Below are positions 33,517-43,348 of a DNA stretch of 64,000 bases, in pieces. Source of the stretch: Dietzia alimentaria 72. Lineage in GTDB: Bacteria > Actinomycetota > Actinomycetes > Mycobacteriales > Mycobacteriaceae. The stretch's first letter is position 1. Every line of letters starts with the position of its first letter. The position numbers and the translations under genes are program-made. The stretch spans positions 1 to 64,000 of the forward strand of contig NZ_AGFF01000031.1 in the NCBI RefSeq assembly GCF_000226215.1, given 5' to 3'. The notes under the pieces were generated by a model, which was not told the origin of the DNA, ran no database searches, and saw only the letters and a program-made list of their open reading frames with translations.

Positions 33517-35265
33517 TCAGGCCTCGCCGCCCGGCGACTCGTCCGTCGTGTCGGCCCCGGCGGTGTCGCCGGCGCCCTCGGCGTCGCCGCCGTCCTCGTC
33601 GGTTTCCGGGATGCGGTTGAGCGGGTGGACCGGCTCCGGCGAGGGAGCGCCCTCGTTCTCCGCGAGCGCCGAGGGCGAGTACGCACGGTGCCACTGGCGG
33701 GTGACGGTCGCCGGGCGCTCACCGAGGTCATTACTTATCCCACGCACGAGGCTGTACATCATGATGAAGCCCATCACGAAGAACGGCAGACCGATCACCG
33801 TGATGACCTCCTGCAGGGCGGTCAGGCCCCCCTCGCCGGTGAAGGCGAGCAGCGTCGCGCCGACCGCGCCCATGAGCACCCCCCAGATAATCCGCTGGTG
33901 GGGAGGTGAGACCTGGACATCGTCGTCCTTGCCCGAGGCGATCATGTCCACGACCATCGCCGCCGAGTCGACGGAGGTGGTGAAGAAGATCACGACGAGC
34001 AGCACGGCGACACCCGAGATGAAAGTCGCCGCCGGATAGTTGGACAGGAAGGCGAACAACGCGCCCGGGATATCGCCGTCCTCGACCACCGCCTGCGCCA
34101 GCCCCCCGGACCCGTAGAGCTCGATATGGAACGAGGCCATTCCGAAGATGCCGAACCACAGCACGGAGAAGGCCACCGGCAGGCCAAGCACACCAAAGAC
34201 GAACTGGCGGATGGTGCGACCCTTACTGATGCGGGCGATGAAGATGCCGACGAACGGCGACCACGTGATGGTCCAGGCCCAGTAAAAGACGGTCCAGGTG
34301 TTCTGCCACGAGGCGAGGTCATCACTGGCGGGGAAAACGTTGTTCCACAGCGCGAGCTCGGGCAGTGACGTGAGGTAGATGCCCAGAGATTCAACCGTGC
34401 CCTTGAGAAGGAACAGCGTGGGGCCGGTGACCAGGACGAAGATCAGCAGCCCGATGGCGAGCGCGATGTTGAAGTTGGACAGTCGCTTGATGCCCTTCTC
34501 CAACCCCGCCGCCACCGACACGCAGGCGATGGTCGTGACGACCGCGATGATGAGCACCTGGACCGTCGCCGACATGGCGATCCCGAAAAGCTCGTTGAGC
34601 CCCGCGTTGATCTGCAGTGTGCCCAGGCCCACGGAGGTGGCCACGCCGAACACGGTGCCGACGAGCGCCACCACGTCGATGGTCCGGCCAATGGGGCCGA
34701 AGATCTTGTCGCCCAGCAGCGGGGCGAAGATCGAGCTCACCCGTGGCGGCATCTTTCGCTTGTAGATGAAGTACGCGAACGCCAACGCGGGCAGAGCGAA
34801 GATCGTCCACGTGTGCAGACCGAAGTGATAGAGCGTGAAACCTATGGCCTGGCGCGCAGCATCGGTACTGCCTGGTTCGACGCCACCGCGCGGAGGTGTC
34901 GCGAAGTGCGAGATCGGCTCGGCCACTCCCCAGAACATGAGAATCGTGCCGATTCCGGCAGCGAACAGCATCCCGAACCACGTTGCGGTGGAGTGCTCCG
35001 GCATCTCGTCGTCGGCACCCAGCCGGACATGGCCGAATCGACTCATCGCAATCCAGATGAGGAATCCAAGAAACGCTGTGACACCGAAGATGTAGAACCA
35101 ACCGAGGTCGGTCATGATCCACCCGGACGCGGCGCCGAATACGCTACCTACCCAGTCGCCGGCAAAGAATGTGACCACCACGAACGCCACAACGATGCCG
35201 ACCGTGGTCAGGAAGATCCCGGGGTCGGTCTTGAGTCTCAGTGCTCGCATGATCCGTTCAGACAT
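33517..35265 (-). CDS. BCCT-family betaine/carnitine/choline transporter
   Basis: A 582-aa secondary carrier with about 12 hydrophobic helices. The signature regions WTIFALPALAFAYFIYKRKMPPRVSS and WAWTITWSPFVGIFIARISKGRTIRQF are those of the BCCT family (BetP, EctP, LcoP). The C-terminal tail of about 75 residues is acidic and Pro/Gly-rich rather than basic as in BetP, so osmosensing by a positively charged tail is not evident. It imports compatible solutes, probably with Na+. ATG 35265 has GAGGGAG upstream. It shares its direction with the CAP-domain gene, 79 bp away. Confidence 0.92.
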   Translation of the reverse strand: MSERIMRALRLKTDPGIFLTTVGIVVAFVVVTFFAGDWVGSVFGAASGWIMTDLGWFYIFGVTAFLGFLIWIAMSRFGHVRLGADDEMPEHSTATWFGMLFAAGIGTILMFWGVAEPISHFATPPRGGVEPGSTDAARQAIGFTLYHFGLHTWTIFALPALAFAYFIYKRKMPPRVSSIFAPLLGDKIFGPIGRTIDVVALVGTVFGVATSVGLGTLQINAGLNELFGIAMSATVQVLIIAVVTTIACVSVAAGLEKGIKRLSNFNIALAIGLLIFVLVTGPTLFLLKGTVESLGIYLTSLPELALWNNVFPASDDLASWQNTWTVFYWAWTITWSPFVGIFIARISKGRTIRQFVFGVLGLPVAFSVLWFGIFGMASFHIELYGSGGLAQAVVEDGDIPGALFAFLSNYPAATFISGVAVLLVVIFFTTSVDSAAMVVDMIASGKDDDVQVSPPHQRIIWGVLMGAVGATLLAFTGEGGLTALQEVITVIGLPFFVMGFIMMYSLVRGISNDLGERPATVTRQWHRAYSPSALAENEGAPSPEPVHPLNRIPETDEDGGDAEGAGDTAGADTTDESPGGEA

Positions 35266-35344
35266 GGTCTCCCTCGTCTCCATCGGCTCAGATTCCAGCG
35301 GCCCGATCGTTCACGCGCGGTGTTAGGCCGCTCACTTCATCTGA

Positions 35345-35953
35345 TCAGTATGCAAAGTTGTGTACCACGAAAACTTTGTCCCCCCGGTAGGCGATGCCCA
35401 TGCCGGCGGAACGGTAACCGGGATCGAGCAGGTTCTCGTTGTGCCCGGGTGAGTTCTTCCACAGGTCGACCATGCACACCGCGCCGCAGTGGGTGCCGGC
35501 CGCAACGATGTTCTCTCCGTGCCCACGGTTGAGCAGCGCGGTATTGTGCTCAACCACATCGCGAGTCGCGAGCTGATCCGCCCACGCCTGAGCCTCGCGA
35601 TCTAGGTTCCCGTTGGGAGCCAGCGTCCCCATGCCGCGAGAGGCACGGTAGGCGTCGATCTCGCGGACGATGCCGTCACGCAGACCGCCCGAGATGTCCT
35701 GATAGGTCATCCCGGTGGAGCCGACTGCGGCCCACGCCTCGGGCGGCAGCGCCGCACGCATCTGCGACACCGCCCCCTCCACCGCTGGCATGACGTGCTG
35801 CGGGATCAGGTGCTGCGGAATGAATCCCGGCAATGCCTGAGACGGCGTCGTCTGGGCTGAGGCCGTCGCGACTCCGCCACCCATCAGGGTGGCGGAGGTG
35901 ACGGCGATGGTCGCGAGTGACGCAGTGAGTCTGGAGCGCATTGTGGTGATCAT
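35345..35953 (-). CDS. Secreted CAP-domain (SCP/PR1-like) protein
   Basis: A 202-aa protein with a signal peptide (about 1-34, cleavage near ATASAQ). The CAP domain in the C-terminal half has IDAYRASRGMGTLAPN, AQAWADQLATRDVVEHN, GENIVAAG and WKNSPGHNENLLDPGYRSAGMG, including the conserved His and Glu residues. A Cys pair (HCGAVC) may be disulfide-bonded. Bacterial CAP proteins are extracellular with mostly unknown roles. ATG 35953 follows GAGGCGG; ATG 35941 is possible. Confidence 0.88.
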   Translation of the reverse strand: MITTMRSRLTASLATIAVTSATLMGGGVATASAQTTPSQALPGFIPQHLIPQHVMPAVEGAVSQMRAALPPEAWAAVGSTGMTYQDISGGLRDGIVREIDAYRASRGMGTLAPNGNLDREAQAWADQLATRDVVEHNTALLNRGHGENIVAAGTHCGAVCMVDLWKNSPGHNENLLDPGYRSAGMGIAYRGDKVFVVHNFAY

Positions 35954-36027
35954 GCCGCCTCGACGAGGTTGAAGCGAACTGATTGACGGATGAGGTCGCC
36001 GCGCCACGAAACGCCTGAGACCTGCGG

Positions 36028-36996
36028 TTATCCGTGTTGCAGATGTGGCTTGTGTGGCACCAGGAATCGTCCCGCGCCGGGCAGCACCTCCACCGTCACC
36101 GGCAGTGGCGCTACGAAGTCCCCGTCCGCGAACGCTTCGACATCGTGGGCCTCCAGTCGGACGGTTCGACAGCGCCGTGTGTTGACCCCCTCCAGTCCGA
36201 TATGACCACCGGAATAGATCTTGGGGAAGTGCCGGGCGAACTTGAGCTTGGAGATGCGACCGATGTAGCAGACGTCGAAGAGCCCGTCGGCCCGGTCGGC
36301 ACTCGGGGCGATCTTCATGTCACCGCCATAACTGCGGGTGATGGCGAACGCGCTGAGCAGCACCTCTGACTCGACCGCCTCCTCGGTGGGCAGGCCAGCA
36401 TCAAAGGTCATGCGGAACTGCCGGGGCCGGTAGACCGGGAACTCCATTACGGCGGCGATCACGTAGCGCAGGGGCCCGCCGAGAAGCTTCATCTCGTTGA
36501 CCCGTCGGTTGACCTTGGCGTCCAAACCGGCGCACAGGATGGAGGCGAACACCTGCGGCTCGCCGCCGTCCGGTGTCGCCTGCCCCAGGTCGACGTGCTC
36601 GACGCGTCCGGCCGCCACCACGTCGGCGGCCGCCTCCGGCCCGTCCAGGGGAATGGCGTAGTCGCGGGCCAGATCGTTGCCGGTCCCCGCGGGGATGATG
36701 CCCACCGGGATGTCCGTGAAGGCCTGCGCCTGCACGGCCAGCGAGACCATGCCGTCGCCACCGCACACCACGAGGGCGTCCACGCCGCTCGCGACAGCGC
36801 GGCGGGCCAGGCGCAGGGACTCCTCGGCGTCAGCACCCTCGAGCCGGGTGACCTCGATACCGTGGGACCGAAGTCGGTCGGCGGCCCGGGTAGCAATCTT
36901 CGCGCCTCGTCCGCCGCCGGCCGCGGGATTGACCAGCAGTGCGACGGTGCGGATCTCGCGGTTGGAGAACCTGACGCCCTCAGCGCCGGGGCTCAC
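36028..36996 (-). CDS. dagK: Diacylglycerol kinase (DagK / Rv2252-like)
   Basis: A 322-aa lipid kinase of the DAGK catalytic family. The nucleotide site VVCGGDGMVSLAVQA (GGDG motif) is preceded by VNPAAGGGRGAKIA, followed by GIIPAGTGNDLARDYAIP and the C-terminal GDFVAPLPVTVEVLPGAGRFLVP. It phosphorylates diacylglycerol to phosphatidic acid. The M. tuberculosis counterpart Rv2252 follows Rv2251, as here, and is linked to phosphatidylinositol mannoside synthesis. The GTG start overlaps the stop of the upstream flavoprotein gene (GTGA). Confidence 0.92.
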   Translation of the reverse strand: MSPGAEGVRFSNREIRTVALLVNPAAGGGRGAKIATRAADRLRSHGIEVTRLEGADAEESLRLARRAVASGVDALVVCGGDGMVSLAVQAQAFTDIPVGIIPAGTGNDLARDYAIPLDGPEAAADVVAAGRVEHVDLGQATPDGGEPQVFASILCAGLDAKVNRRVNEMKLLGGPLRYVIAAVMEFPVYRPRQFRMTFDAGLPTEEAVESEVLLSAFAITRSYGGDMKIAPSADRADGLFDVCYIGRISKLKFARHFPKIYSGGHIGLEGVNTRRCRTVRLEAHDVEAFADGDFVAPLPVTVEVLPGAGRFLVPHKPHLQHG

Positions 36997-38663
36997 GGGA
37001 TCAACGTCCCCGGGTTGCACACGCCGTGGGGGTCCACGGCCTGCTTGACGGCCCGCAGCATGGCCACGCCCACATCGCCGATCTCGGCCCGGAGGTACGG
37101 CTTGTGATCGATGCCCACCGCGTGATGGTGCGTGATGGTGCCGCCGCCGGAGACGATCGCCTCGCTTGCAGCCTGCTTGGCGGCCATCCACTGCTCGATC
37201 GGATCCTCGCCGCGCTGTCCTGCCACCACGGTGAAGTACAGCGACGCGCCCGTCGGGTAGACGTGGCTGATGTGGCACATGACCAATGCCGGGGTTCCAC
37301 TCGCCTCGAGCGAGGTCGTGAGCGCACCTGCCACCGCGTCCCGCAGTGCAGGGATGTTGGACCAGTCGGTGGCGGTTTCCAGTGTCTCCACCAGCGCGCC
37401 GTTGTCCAACAGTGAGTCGCGCAGGACAGGGGCACCGAAGCGCCCGTCCTCCCACGACCGCGCGGGGCCCGCCCCCAGCGACGTGCCACCGTGCGCCAGA
37501 AGGACCGCGCGGGTCTCGGCCTGCCGCGACTCGGCGTGCTCGGCAGTGCCCTCGAACAGGCACAGGCAGAGGCATCCGCCCTCACCGGAGTCGGGGTTGG
37601 ACGCCTCGGACTTCTCCCCGATGGACTCGGTGGCCGTGGCGAGGTTGACCATCGTCTCGGTCTCATCCGACAGGCGGATCACCGTGGGCCCGGCACCCTG
37701 CTGCTCCACCGCACGCAGTGCCGCGGACCCGGTGGCGAAGTCGGGGAAGCGGAACGCCTCGTGCCGCACGACCTCCGGCACCGGGTGGATTCGCATCCGC
37801 ACCCGGGTGCAGACGCCGAAGGCGCCCTCGGAGCCCATCAGCCACTGCCGCAGGTCCGGCCCGGCCGCCGACGCCGGCGCCCGGCTCGCCTCGATCGCAC
37901 CCACCGGAGTGACCACGGTCAGTCCGCGGACCATCTCGTCAAAGCGCCCGTAGCCGGCCGAACTCTGCCCCGACGAGCGGGTCATGGCGTAGCCACCCAG
38001 CGTTGCGTAGGGGAAGGACTGGGGGAAGTGCCCGAGCGAGAACCCGTGCTCGCGCAGCAGTTCTTCCGCCCGCGGGCCCGTGACACCCGCACCGAAGACC
38101 GCCTCGCCCGATACGGGATCGATCGACTCGAGCTCGTCGAATCTCGTCAGGTCGATGCTCACCACGGCCCTGTGGCCTCCGGTGTCCGGGGTCAGGCCAC
38201 CAACGACGGACGTGCCGCCACCGAAGGGAACCATCGCGACCCCCTCGGAGCCGCACCAGTCCAGGAGTGCGGCCACGTCGTCGTCACTCCCGGGGGCTAC
38301 CACCGCGTCAGGGCAGTCCACTCCGGGGTGCAGGCGCCACGCCAGGAGGTCGGGGGTCGACTTACCGCGGGCTCGCGGGAGGCGCTGGGCGTCGTCGGCG
38401 CTCACGTTGCGGGCACCCACCAGGTCGGAGAGCGCGGCGAGGTCGGCGTCGGCCAGCCGCGACGGCGAAGCGGTCACCGCAGCCGGATCGAACCGGAGCC
38501 CGCTCTCAGCGGTCACGCCCAGCACGTCGCGGAGCAGATCGCGGATGCCCTCGCCCAGCTCCTTGGCCTCGGCCTCGGTCCCCCAGCGGGACAGGTCCAT
38601 GGGCGGCAGGGGCGGGCCGGCATCGGCGGGTTCGAGATTGTCATCGGGAGTAAAGTCGCTCAT
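36993..38663 (-). CDS. FAD-binding oxidase, alkyl-DHAP-synthase-like (Rv2251-like)
   Basis: A 556-aa flavoprotein with a PCMH FAD domain (about 110-300): VPFGGGTSVVGGL, AGVTGPRAEELLREHGFSLGHFPQSF, and SSGQSSAGYGRFDEMV. The C-terminal FAD-linked oxidase domain ends in PHGVCNPGTL. The His-rich ITHHHAVGIDHKPYL matches the active-site region of alkyldihydroxyacetonephosphate synthases, which make the ether bond of ether lipids. Whether this bacterium makes ether lipids is unknown. TACTGT lies 6 nt before the ATG and overlaps a palindrome shared with the divergent tetR. Confidence 0.88.
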   Translation of the reverse strand: MSDFTPDDNLEPADAGPPLPPMDLSRWGTEAEAKELGEGIRDLLRDVLGVTAESGLRFDPAAVTASPSRLADADLAALSDLVGARNVSADDAQRLPRARGKSTPDLLAWRLHPGVDCPDAVVAPGSDDDVAALLDWCGSEGVAMVPFGGGTSVVGGLTPDTGGHRAVVSIDLTRFDELESIDPVSGEAVFGAGVTGPRAEELLREHGFSLGHFPQSFPYATLGGYAMTRSSGQSSAGYGRFDEMVRGLTVVTPVGAIEASRAPASAAGPDLRQWLMGSEGAFGVCTRVRMRIHPVPEVVRHEAFRFPDFATGSAALRAVEQQGAGPTVIRLSDETETMVNLATATESIGEKSEASNPDSGEGGCLCLCLFEGTAEHAESRQAETRAVLLAHGGTSLGAGPARSWEDGRFGAPVLRDSLLDNGALVETLETATDWSNIPALRDAVAGALTTSLEASGTPALVMCHISHVYPTGASLYFTVVAGQRGEDPIEQWMAAKQAASEAIVSGGGTITHHHAVGIDHKPYLRAEIGDVGVAMLRAVKQAVDPHGVCNPGTLIP

Positions 38664-38666
38664 ACT

Positions 38667-38691
38667 GGAACAGTAAAGCACAATCTGTTCC
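38667..38691. promoter_or_regulatory. Operator between the flavoprotein and TetR genes
   Basis: GGAACAG (38667-38673) and CTGTTCC (38685-38691) form a perfect 7-bp inverted repeat with an 11-bp spacer. It overlaps the -10 (TACTGT, minus strand 38675-38670) of the flavoprotein gene and lies 39 bp before tetR, so the TetR protein probably controls both directions. Confidence 0.6.
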
Positions 38692-38729
38692 GTTTCCTCG
38701 TCGATCGACGACGCCCGCCAGGAGGCCCG

Positions 38730-39332
38730 GTGACAACCCGCACAGCGACACCGCGGAGCACCACCCGCAATCGCGCGCTCGACGCCGCGCACGCCCTGAT
38801 CCTCGAGATCGGCACCGAGCGCACCACGATGGTCGAGGTCTCGCGTCGCTCAGGGGTCGGCCGCACCACTCTTTACCGGCACTGGCCTGACACTGCCGCA
38901 CTCACCGCCGACCTGCTCACCCGCGAGCTCACCACGGCGGTCACGCGCGTCGACGCCTCCCTCGCCGACCCGTCCGCCCCCCGTGACGCCGATCGCCTGG
39001 CCGACCAACTGTGCGCGCTCGCCGACCAGATCCGCACCGATCCGCTTCTCGACGCCCTGCGCCGACACGAGGCAGGCCTGCTCGGCGAATACATCCTCCG
39101 CCGCCTGGGAACATCCCAACGCGCCCTCATCGCCCACCTGGGCGCCGTCCTCGACCACACCATCGCCGCCGACCCCCGGATGACCGGCCGCGATCCCGAC
39201 TCCACCGCAACGATGCTCTTCCTCGCCGTGCAGGGCGCCGTCCTGTCCGCGCCGCTCGCCGACCCACCACTCGATGCCGCCACCTGGCGCACCGAACTGC
39301 ACCGACTCATCAGGGGGTATCTCCTACCGTGA
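38730..39332 (+). CDS. TetR-family transcriptional regulator (Rv2250c-like)
   Basis: A 200-aa repressor. The helix-turn-helix is RTTMVEVSRRSGVGRTTLYRHW (about residues 31-52; described by position because it is the canonical TetR HTH). The C-terminal ligand/dimer domain carries LRRHEAGLLGEYILRR. GTG 38730 has AGGAGG 4 nt upstream. The stop overlaps the glpD start (GTGA). By position it corresponds to Rv2250c between glpD1 and Rv2251. Confidence 0.85.
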   Translation: MTTRTATPRSTTRNRALDAAHALILEIGTERTTMVEVSRRSGVGRTTLYRHWPDTAALTADLLTRELTTAVTRVDASLADPSAPRDADRLADQLCALADQIRTDPLLDALRRHEAGLLGEYILRRLGTSQRALIAHLGAVLDHTIAADPRMTGRDPDSTATMLFLAVQGAVLSAPLADPPLDAATWRTELHRLIRGYLLP

Positions 39333-40972
39333 CCACTCCCGACCTCCCCACTGCGGGCTCCGACGGGCCGTCCACCGCTCTGTCCGCTGCGCGGCGAGCC
39401 CGCGATCTGGCAGCCCTGCGCGACCGCACCGAGCCTGTTGATCTCATCGTGATCGGTGGCGGCATCACCGGCGCGGGCATCGCGCTCGACGCCGCCTCCC
39501 GCGGACTCGACACCGTCCTGCTCGAGGCCCACGACCTGGCGTTTGGCACGAGCCGCTGGTCCTCGAAACTCGCCCACGGCGGCCTGCGCTACCTGGCCAC
39601 CGGGAACGTGGGGATCGCGCGTCGCTCGGCCGTCGAGCGTGGCATCCTCCTCGAGCGCACCGCCCCGCATCTCGTCCGCCCGCTCGCGCAGGTGGTACCC
39701 GTCTTTCGCAACACCTCACCTGTAGAGGCCATTCTCCCGGGGCTCGGGTTCGTGGCCGGCACCGTGCTGTCCCGGCTGGCGGGCACCGGCGCCGACCGAC
39801 TCCCAGGCTCGCGCGTGCTCGGCCCCGCCGCCGTCGAACGGTATGTGCCGGGGGTCCGCCGCGCCGGTTTGCGGTTCGGGCACCTCAACTGGGACTGCCA
39901 ACTCGTCGATGACGCGCGTCTCGTCACCGCGGTCGCCCGCACCGCGGCCGGCTACGGCGCCCGCGTTATTACAAGGGCCCGCGTGCTCTCGGCCAGTGGA
40001 ACGCAGGTCACCGTCCGGGACGAGTTCGCGGGCGGCGCCGGCGGGGAAGGCGGCGGTGCCGCCGGAAGGAACGACGACGACGACGAGTTCACCCTCACCG
40101 CGCGGGCCGTCGTCTCGGCCACGGGCGTGTGGGCCGGAGAGACCACCGACGAGGTCCGCGTCCGCCCGTCGCGAGGCACTCACCTGGTCCTCGACGCGGC
40201 CGCGTTGGGCAATCCCGTCGGCGCCCTCACCGTGCCCGTGCCGGGTGAGACCAACCGCTTCTGCTTTGCCATCCCCGCCGAGTTCGGGCGCCTGCACGTA
40301 GGACTGACCGACGTGGACGCCCCCGGCCCGGTGCCGGATGTGCCGGAGGCGACCGAGGACGAGGTCGACTTCCTGCTTGGCGTGGTCAACCGGGCGCTCG
40401 ACACCGCGTTGACCCGCGACGACGTGCTGGGCACCTTCGCCGGCCTCCGGCCGCTGGTCGACTTCGGCGACTCGGACAACGGCGAAACCGCTGACCTCTC
40501 GCGCGAGCACGCCGTCCTCACTTCCCCGAGCGGCCTGATCACCATCACCGGCGGCAAACTCACCGAGTACCGCCTCATGGCCGAACAGGCCGTGGACCTG
40601 GTGGCGGAGCGCGCGGGGATCGATGCCGGACCGTGCCTGACCGCAGACCTTCCGCTGGTGGGCGCACCCGGCCACGCCGATGTGCCGCGGCCCGCGGCGG
40701 GCACCGGGGGCAGGTTGCCCGCCTCGCTCCTGGGCCGGTTCGGACAGGAGGCCTCGACCGTGGTGTCTCAGAGTCTGCTCGATCGCCCACTCGATCCGGT
40801 CGCCGACGGCCTGGACGTGACGCGCGCCGAGTTCTCCTACGCCGTCACCCACGAGGGGGCGCTCACCGTCGACGACGTCCTGGACCGGCGCAGTCGGGTG
40901 GGGCTGGTGCCCACCGACCGCGCGGCAGCCGAGCCGACCGCACGCGAGGCGCTCGCAGCTGGCGGGCTATAG
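39329..40972 (+). CDS. glpD: Glycerol-3-phosphate dehydrogenase (FAD-dependent)
   Basis: A 547-aa flavoenzyme oxidising glycerol-3-phosphate to DHAP at the membrane face. The N-terminal dinucleotide fold is DLIVIGGGITGAGIALDAA; SSKLAHGGLRYL and ITGGKLTEYRLMAEQAVDL are GlpD signatures. The C-terminal DAO_C-type helical domain is present. A Gly-rich acidic insert (about residues 232-251, including four Asp in a row) interrupts the middle. It is coupled to the tetR gene by GTGA. The DHAP it makes is the substrate side of alkyl-DHAP chemistry, linking it to the divergent flavoprotein gene. Confidence 0.92.
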   Translation: MTTPDLPTAGSDGPSTALSAARRARDLAALRDRTEPVDLIVIGGGITGAGIALDAASRGLDTVLLEAHDLAFGTSRWSSKLAHGGLRYLATGNVGIARRSAVERGILLERTAPHLVRPLAQVVPVFRNTSPVEAILPGLGFVAGTVLSRLAGTGADRLPGSRVLGPAAVERYVPGVRRAGLRFGHLNWDCQLVDDARLVTAVARTAAGYGARVITRARVLSASGTQVTVRDEFAGGAGGEGGGAAGRNDDDDEFTLTARAVVSATGVWAGETTDEVRVRPSRGTHLVLDAAALGNPVGALTVPVPGETNRFCFAIPAEFGRLHVGLTDVDAPGPVPDVPEATEDEVDFLLGVVNRALDTALTRDDVLGTFAGLRPLVDFGDSDNGETADLSREHAVLTSPSGLITITGGKLTEYRLMAEQAVDLVAERAGIDAGPCLTADLPLVGAPGHADVPRPAAGTGGRLPASLLGRFGQEASTVVSQSLLDRPLDPVADGLDVTRAEFSYAVTHEGALTVDDVLDRRSRVGLVPTDRAAAEPTAREALAAGGL

Positions 40973-41014
40973 CCTTCGCGACCGGTCGGCAGCCGTCCCG
41001 ACCGGCCGGCTGAT

Positions 41015-41788
41015 TCAGTTCGCAGACTGCGGCGCCTGGAACTTCGCCTGGAACCCGGAGAACGAGAAGGTCGCGAGCGCGCGGGCCCGCACCAATCCGA
41101 GCTCGCGGATCGCACGCGCGGTACGAGCGATGTCGGGGCTACCGTCCTCGGCACCCTGCGCGAGGGTCACAGTCGCGCCGCCCGCCGGTCGGATCCGGCC
41201 ACCGGAGACCCTCGCGCCCGCGCGCACCAACACCGGCTCGCCTTCTAGGACTTGCACGCAGTTCATCGCCACAGAGTGCGTACCTGGAAGTGGCAGGCCC
41301 CTCCGGGTATCGAGCTCGAGATCGATACCCTCGGCACCCGAGGAGCCCACGGCGCCGAGACGGGCATCGTCAAGCGCGCCGCCCGCCGTGCCGACCATGT
41401 CGCCCTTCCACTTGGGGAAGCCCCACAGCTCATTCCCCGCGGCGAGCGTGAAGTCCTGATCCACCGGCAGTTCGTGGATGTGCTGGAACACGCCCTGCCC
41501 CGGGATCGTGACCTGAAATGCCAGTCCGAACTCGTGGTACGCGCCCAGGACGTTGCCCGAGACGTCGTGGTAGCGCACGTGGATCATCGTCACCGGGGTG
41601 CGGCCACCCGGCAGCGACACCGGCTCGGCACCTGCGTCGCCGATCGCAGATTGCGCACCCTCCGCGATGAGCCGGCGGGCGACGGCGGCACGGGCGAGGA
41701 ACGCCGCTCCGGAGATCGATGCGGACTCGACGGGCACGGGGAAGGCGATCTCGCGGCCCGCGACGCGGCGTGATGAGGGTGACGTCAT
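41015..41788 (-). CDS. Acetoacetate decarboxylase family protein
   Basis: A 257-aa protein of the ADC family. The block GNELWGFPKWKGDM supplies the Schiff-base Lys region and YHEFGLAFQV precedes it. Classical ADC uses adjacent lysines; here the two lysines are separated by Trp (KWK), so genuine acetoacetate decarboxylation is uncertain and another beta-keto acid or an aldolase-type reaction is possible. It is downstream of aspA on the same strand (16-bp gap) and may be co-transcribed. Confidence 0.8.
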   Translation of the reverse strand: MTSPSSRRVAGREIAFPVPVESASISGAAFLARAAVARRLIAEGAQSAIGDAGAEPVSLPGGRTPVTMIHVRYHDVSGNVLGAYHEFGLAFQVTIPGQGVFQHIHELPVDQDFTLAAGNELWGFPKWKGDMVGTAGGALDDARLGAVGSSGAEGIDLELDTRRGLPLPGTHSVAMNCVQVLEGEPVLVRAGARVSGGRIRPAGGATVTLAQGAEDGSPDIARTARAIRELGLVRARALATFSFSGFQAKFQAPQSAN

Positions 41789-41804
41789 AGTCCGATGCTA
41801 TTCG

Positions 41805-43271
41805 TCATTCGCCGGTGGGTCCCGACTCGTCGTATCCGGGCTGCGCGGTGACCCGCTTGGTGGCGCTGGCCTTGTACTGCGGTCTCAACAGGTTGCTCGG
41901 GGACAGGATGTCGTCAAGCACCTCGGCGGACAGCAATCCCATCTCCAGCACGACCTCCCGGACACCGCGGCCGGAGCGGGCGCATTCGCGGCCCACCAGG
42001 TCGCCGTTGTGATGTCCGATGATGGGGTTGAGATAGGTGACGATCCCGATGGAATCCATGACGTTCTTGTGCGTCACGTCGGCATTGGCGGTGATGCCAC
42101 GGATGCACTTGTCGGTCAGCGTCTGGATGGCCGAGGTGAGCAGGGAGATGGATTCGAACATAGCCTGCGCGATCACCGGTTCCATCACGTTGAGCTGCAA
42201 CTGGCCGGCTTCGGCGGCCATGGTGACGGTCACGTCGTTCCCGATCACCTTGAAGCACACCTGGTTGACCACTTCGGGGATCACCGGATTGACCTTGGCG
42301 GGCATGATCGACGAGCCCGCCTGCAGCTCGGGCAGGTTGATCTCGTTGAGACCGGTGCGCGGGCCCGAGGAGAGCAGCCGGAGGTCGTTGCAGATCTTGG
42401 ACACCTTGGCGGCGCAGCGCTTGAGGGCGGCGTGGACGTTGACGTAGTCGCCGGTGTCGCTGGTGGCCTCGATGAGGTTCATCGCCCCGGTGACCGGCAA
42501 CCCGGTGACGGCCCGCAGGTGGTTGATCACGGAGCGGCGGTAGTCGGGTGGGGTGTTGACTCCGGTGCCGATGGCGGTGGCTCCCAGGTTCACGTCGAGC
42601 AGCATCCGCGCAGCCGCCCCGAGTACGTGCAGTTCCTCGTCGAGATTCACGGCGAATCCGCCGAACTCCTGGCCCAGCGACATCGGCACGGCGTCCTGGA
42701 GCTGGGTACGGCCCATCTTGAGGACCTCGCGGAACTCCTCGGACTTGTCGTAGAACGCCTCTCGTAGCGAGACGATCGCCGGTTCCAGTCGCTCGAGCGC
42801 GTGCCAGAGCGCGATGCGGAATCCGGTGGGATAAGCGTCGTTGGTGGACTGGGACCGGTTGACGTCGTCGTTAGGGCTGATGACGTCGTAGGCGCCCTTG
42901 GGGTGGCCGAGCCGTTCGAGCGCGAGGTTGGCCACCACCTCGTTGGTGTTCATGTTGACCGAGGTCCCGGCGCCACCTTGGAAGACACTGGAGGGGAACT
43001 GGTCCATGCAGCGGCCGTCCACCAGGATCTCGTCGCACGCACCCACGATGGCGTCCGCCACTGAATCGTCGAGCACGCCCATCTCGAGGTTGGCCAGGGC
43101 TGCGGCTTTTTTGACCATGACCATGCCGCGCACGAAGTCGGGGATGTCGCTGATGGTGGCGGAGGCGATCGGGAAGTTCTCCACGGCCCGGACCGTGTGG
43201 ATCCCGTAGTAGGCCTCCGCCGGGACCTCCCTGGTTCCGAGCAGGTCTTCTTCTGTACGGGTCTGGCTCAT
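41805..43271 (-). CDS. aspA: Aspartate ammonia-lyase
   Basis: A 488-aa fumarase/aspartase-superfamily enzyme converting aspartate to fumarate and ammonia. The flexible catalytic loop is [16 protein letters not shown]. The substrate-binding blocks [18 protein letters not shown] and [17 protein letters not shown] favour aspartase over fumarase C. ATG 43271 follows GGAGG; the open frame extends 43 codons upstream without homology. A C-terminal tail of about 25 residues is extra. Confidence 0.9.
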   Translation of the reverse strand: MSQTRTEEDLLGTREVPAEAYYGIHTVRAVENFPIASATISDIPDFVRGMVMVKKAAALANLEMGVLDDSVADAIVGACDEILVDGRCMDQFPSSVFQGGAGTSVNMNTNEVVANLALERLGHPKGAYDVISPNDDVNRSQSTNDAYPTGFRIALWHALERLEPAIVSLREAFYDKSEEFREVLKMGRTQLQDAVPMSLGQEFGGFAVNLDEELHVLGAAARMLLDVNLGATAIGTGVNTPPDYRRSVINHLRAVTGLPVTGAMNLIEATSDTGDYVNVHAALKRCAAKVSKICNDLRLLSSGPRTGLNEINLPELQAGSSIMPAKVNPVIPEVVNQVCFKVIGNDVTVTMAAEAGQLQLNVMEPVIAQAMFESISLLTSAIQTLTDKCIRGITANADVTHKNVMDSIGIVTYLNPIIGHHNGDLVGRECARSGRGVREVVLEMGLLSAEVLDDILSPSNLLRPQYKASATKRVTAQPGYDESGPTGE

Positions 43272-43348
43272 TCGTCCTCCGCCTCTCGGTCTGACACGGC
43301 CCACACTAACCGGGCCGGCGAGCCAGCCGATGCGATTAGTGTGGGGGC

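Noticed and set aside
37491-38729. Upstream extension of the tetR frame across the flavoprotein gene
   Set aside because: No homology before the GTG at 38730, which has its own ribosome site; the upstream part is antisense to the flavoprotein.
41598-42767. A 389-codon plus-strand frame over aspA
   Set aside because: Antisense to a well-conserved enzyme; no recognisable protein features or ribosome site.
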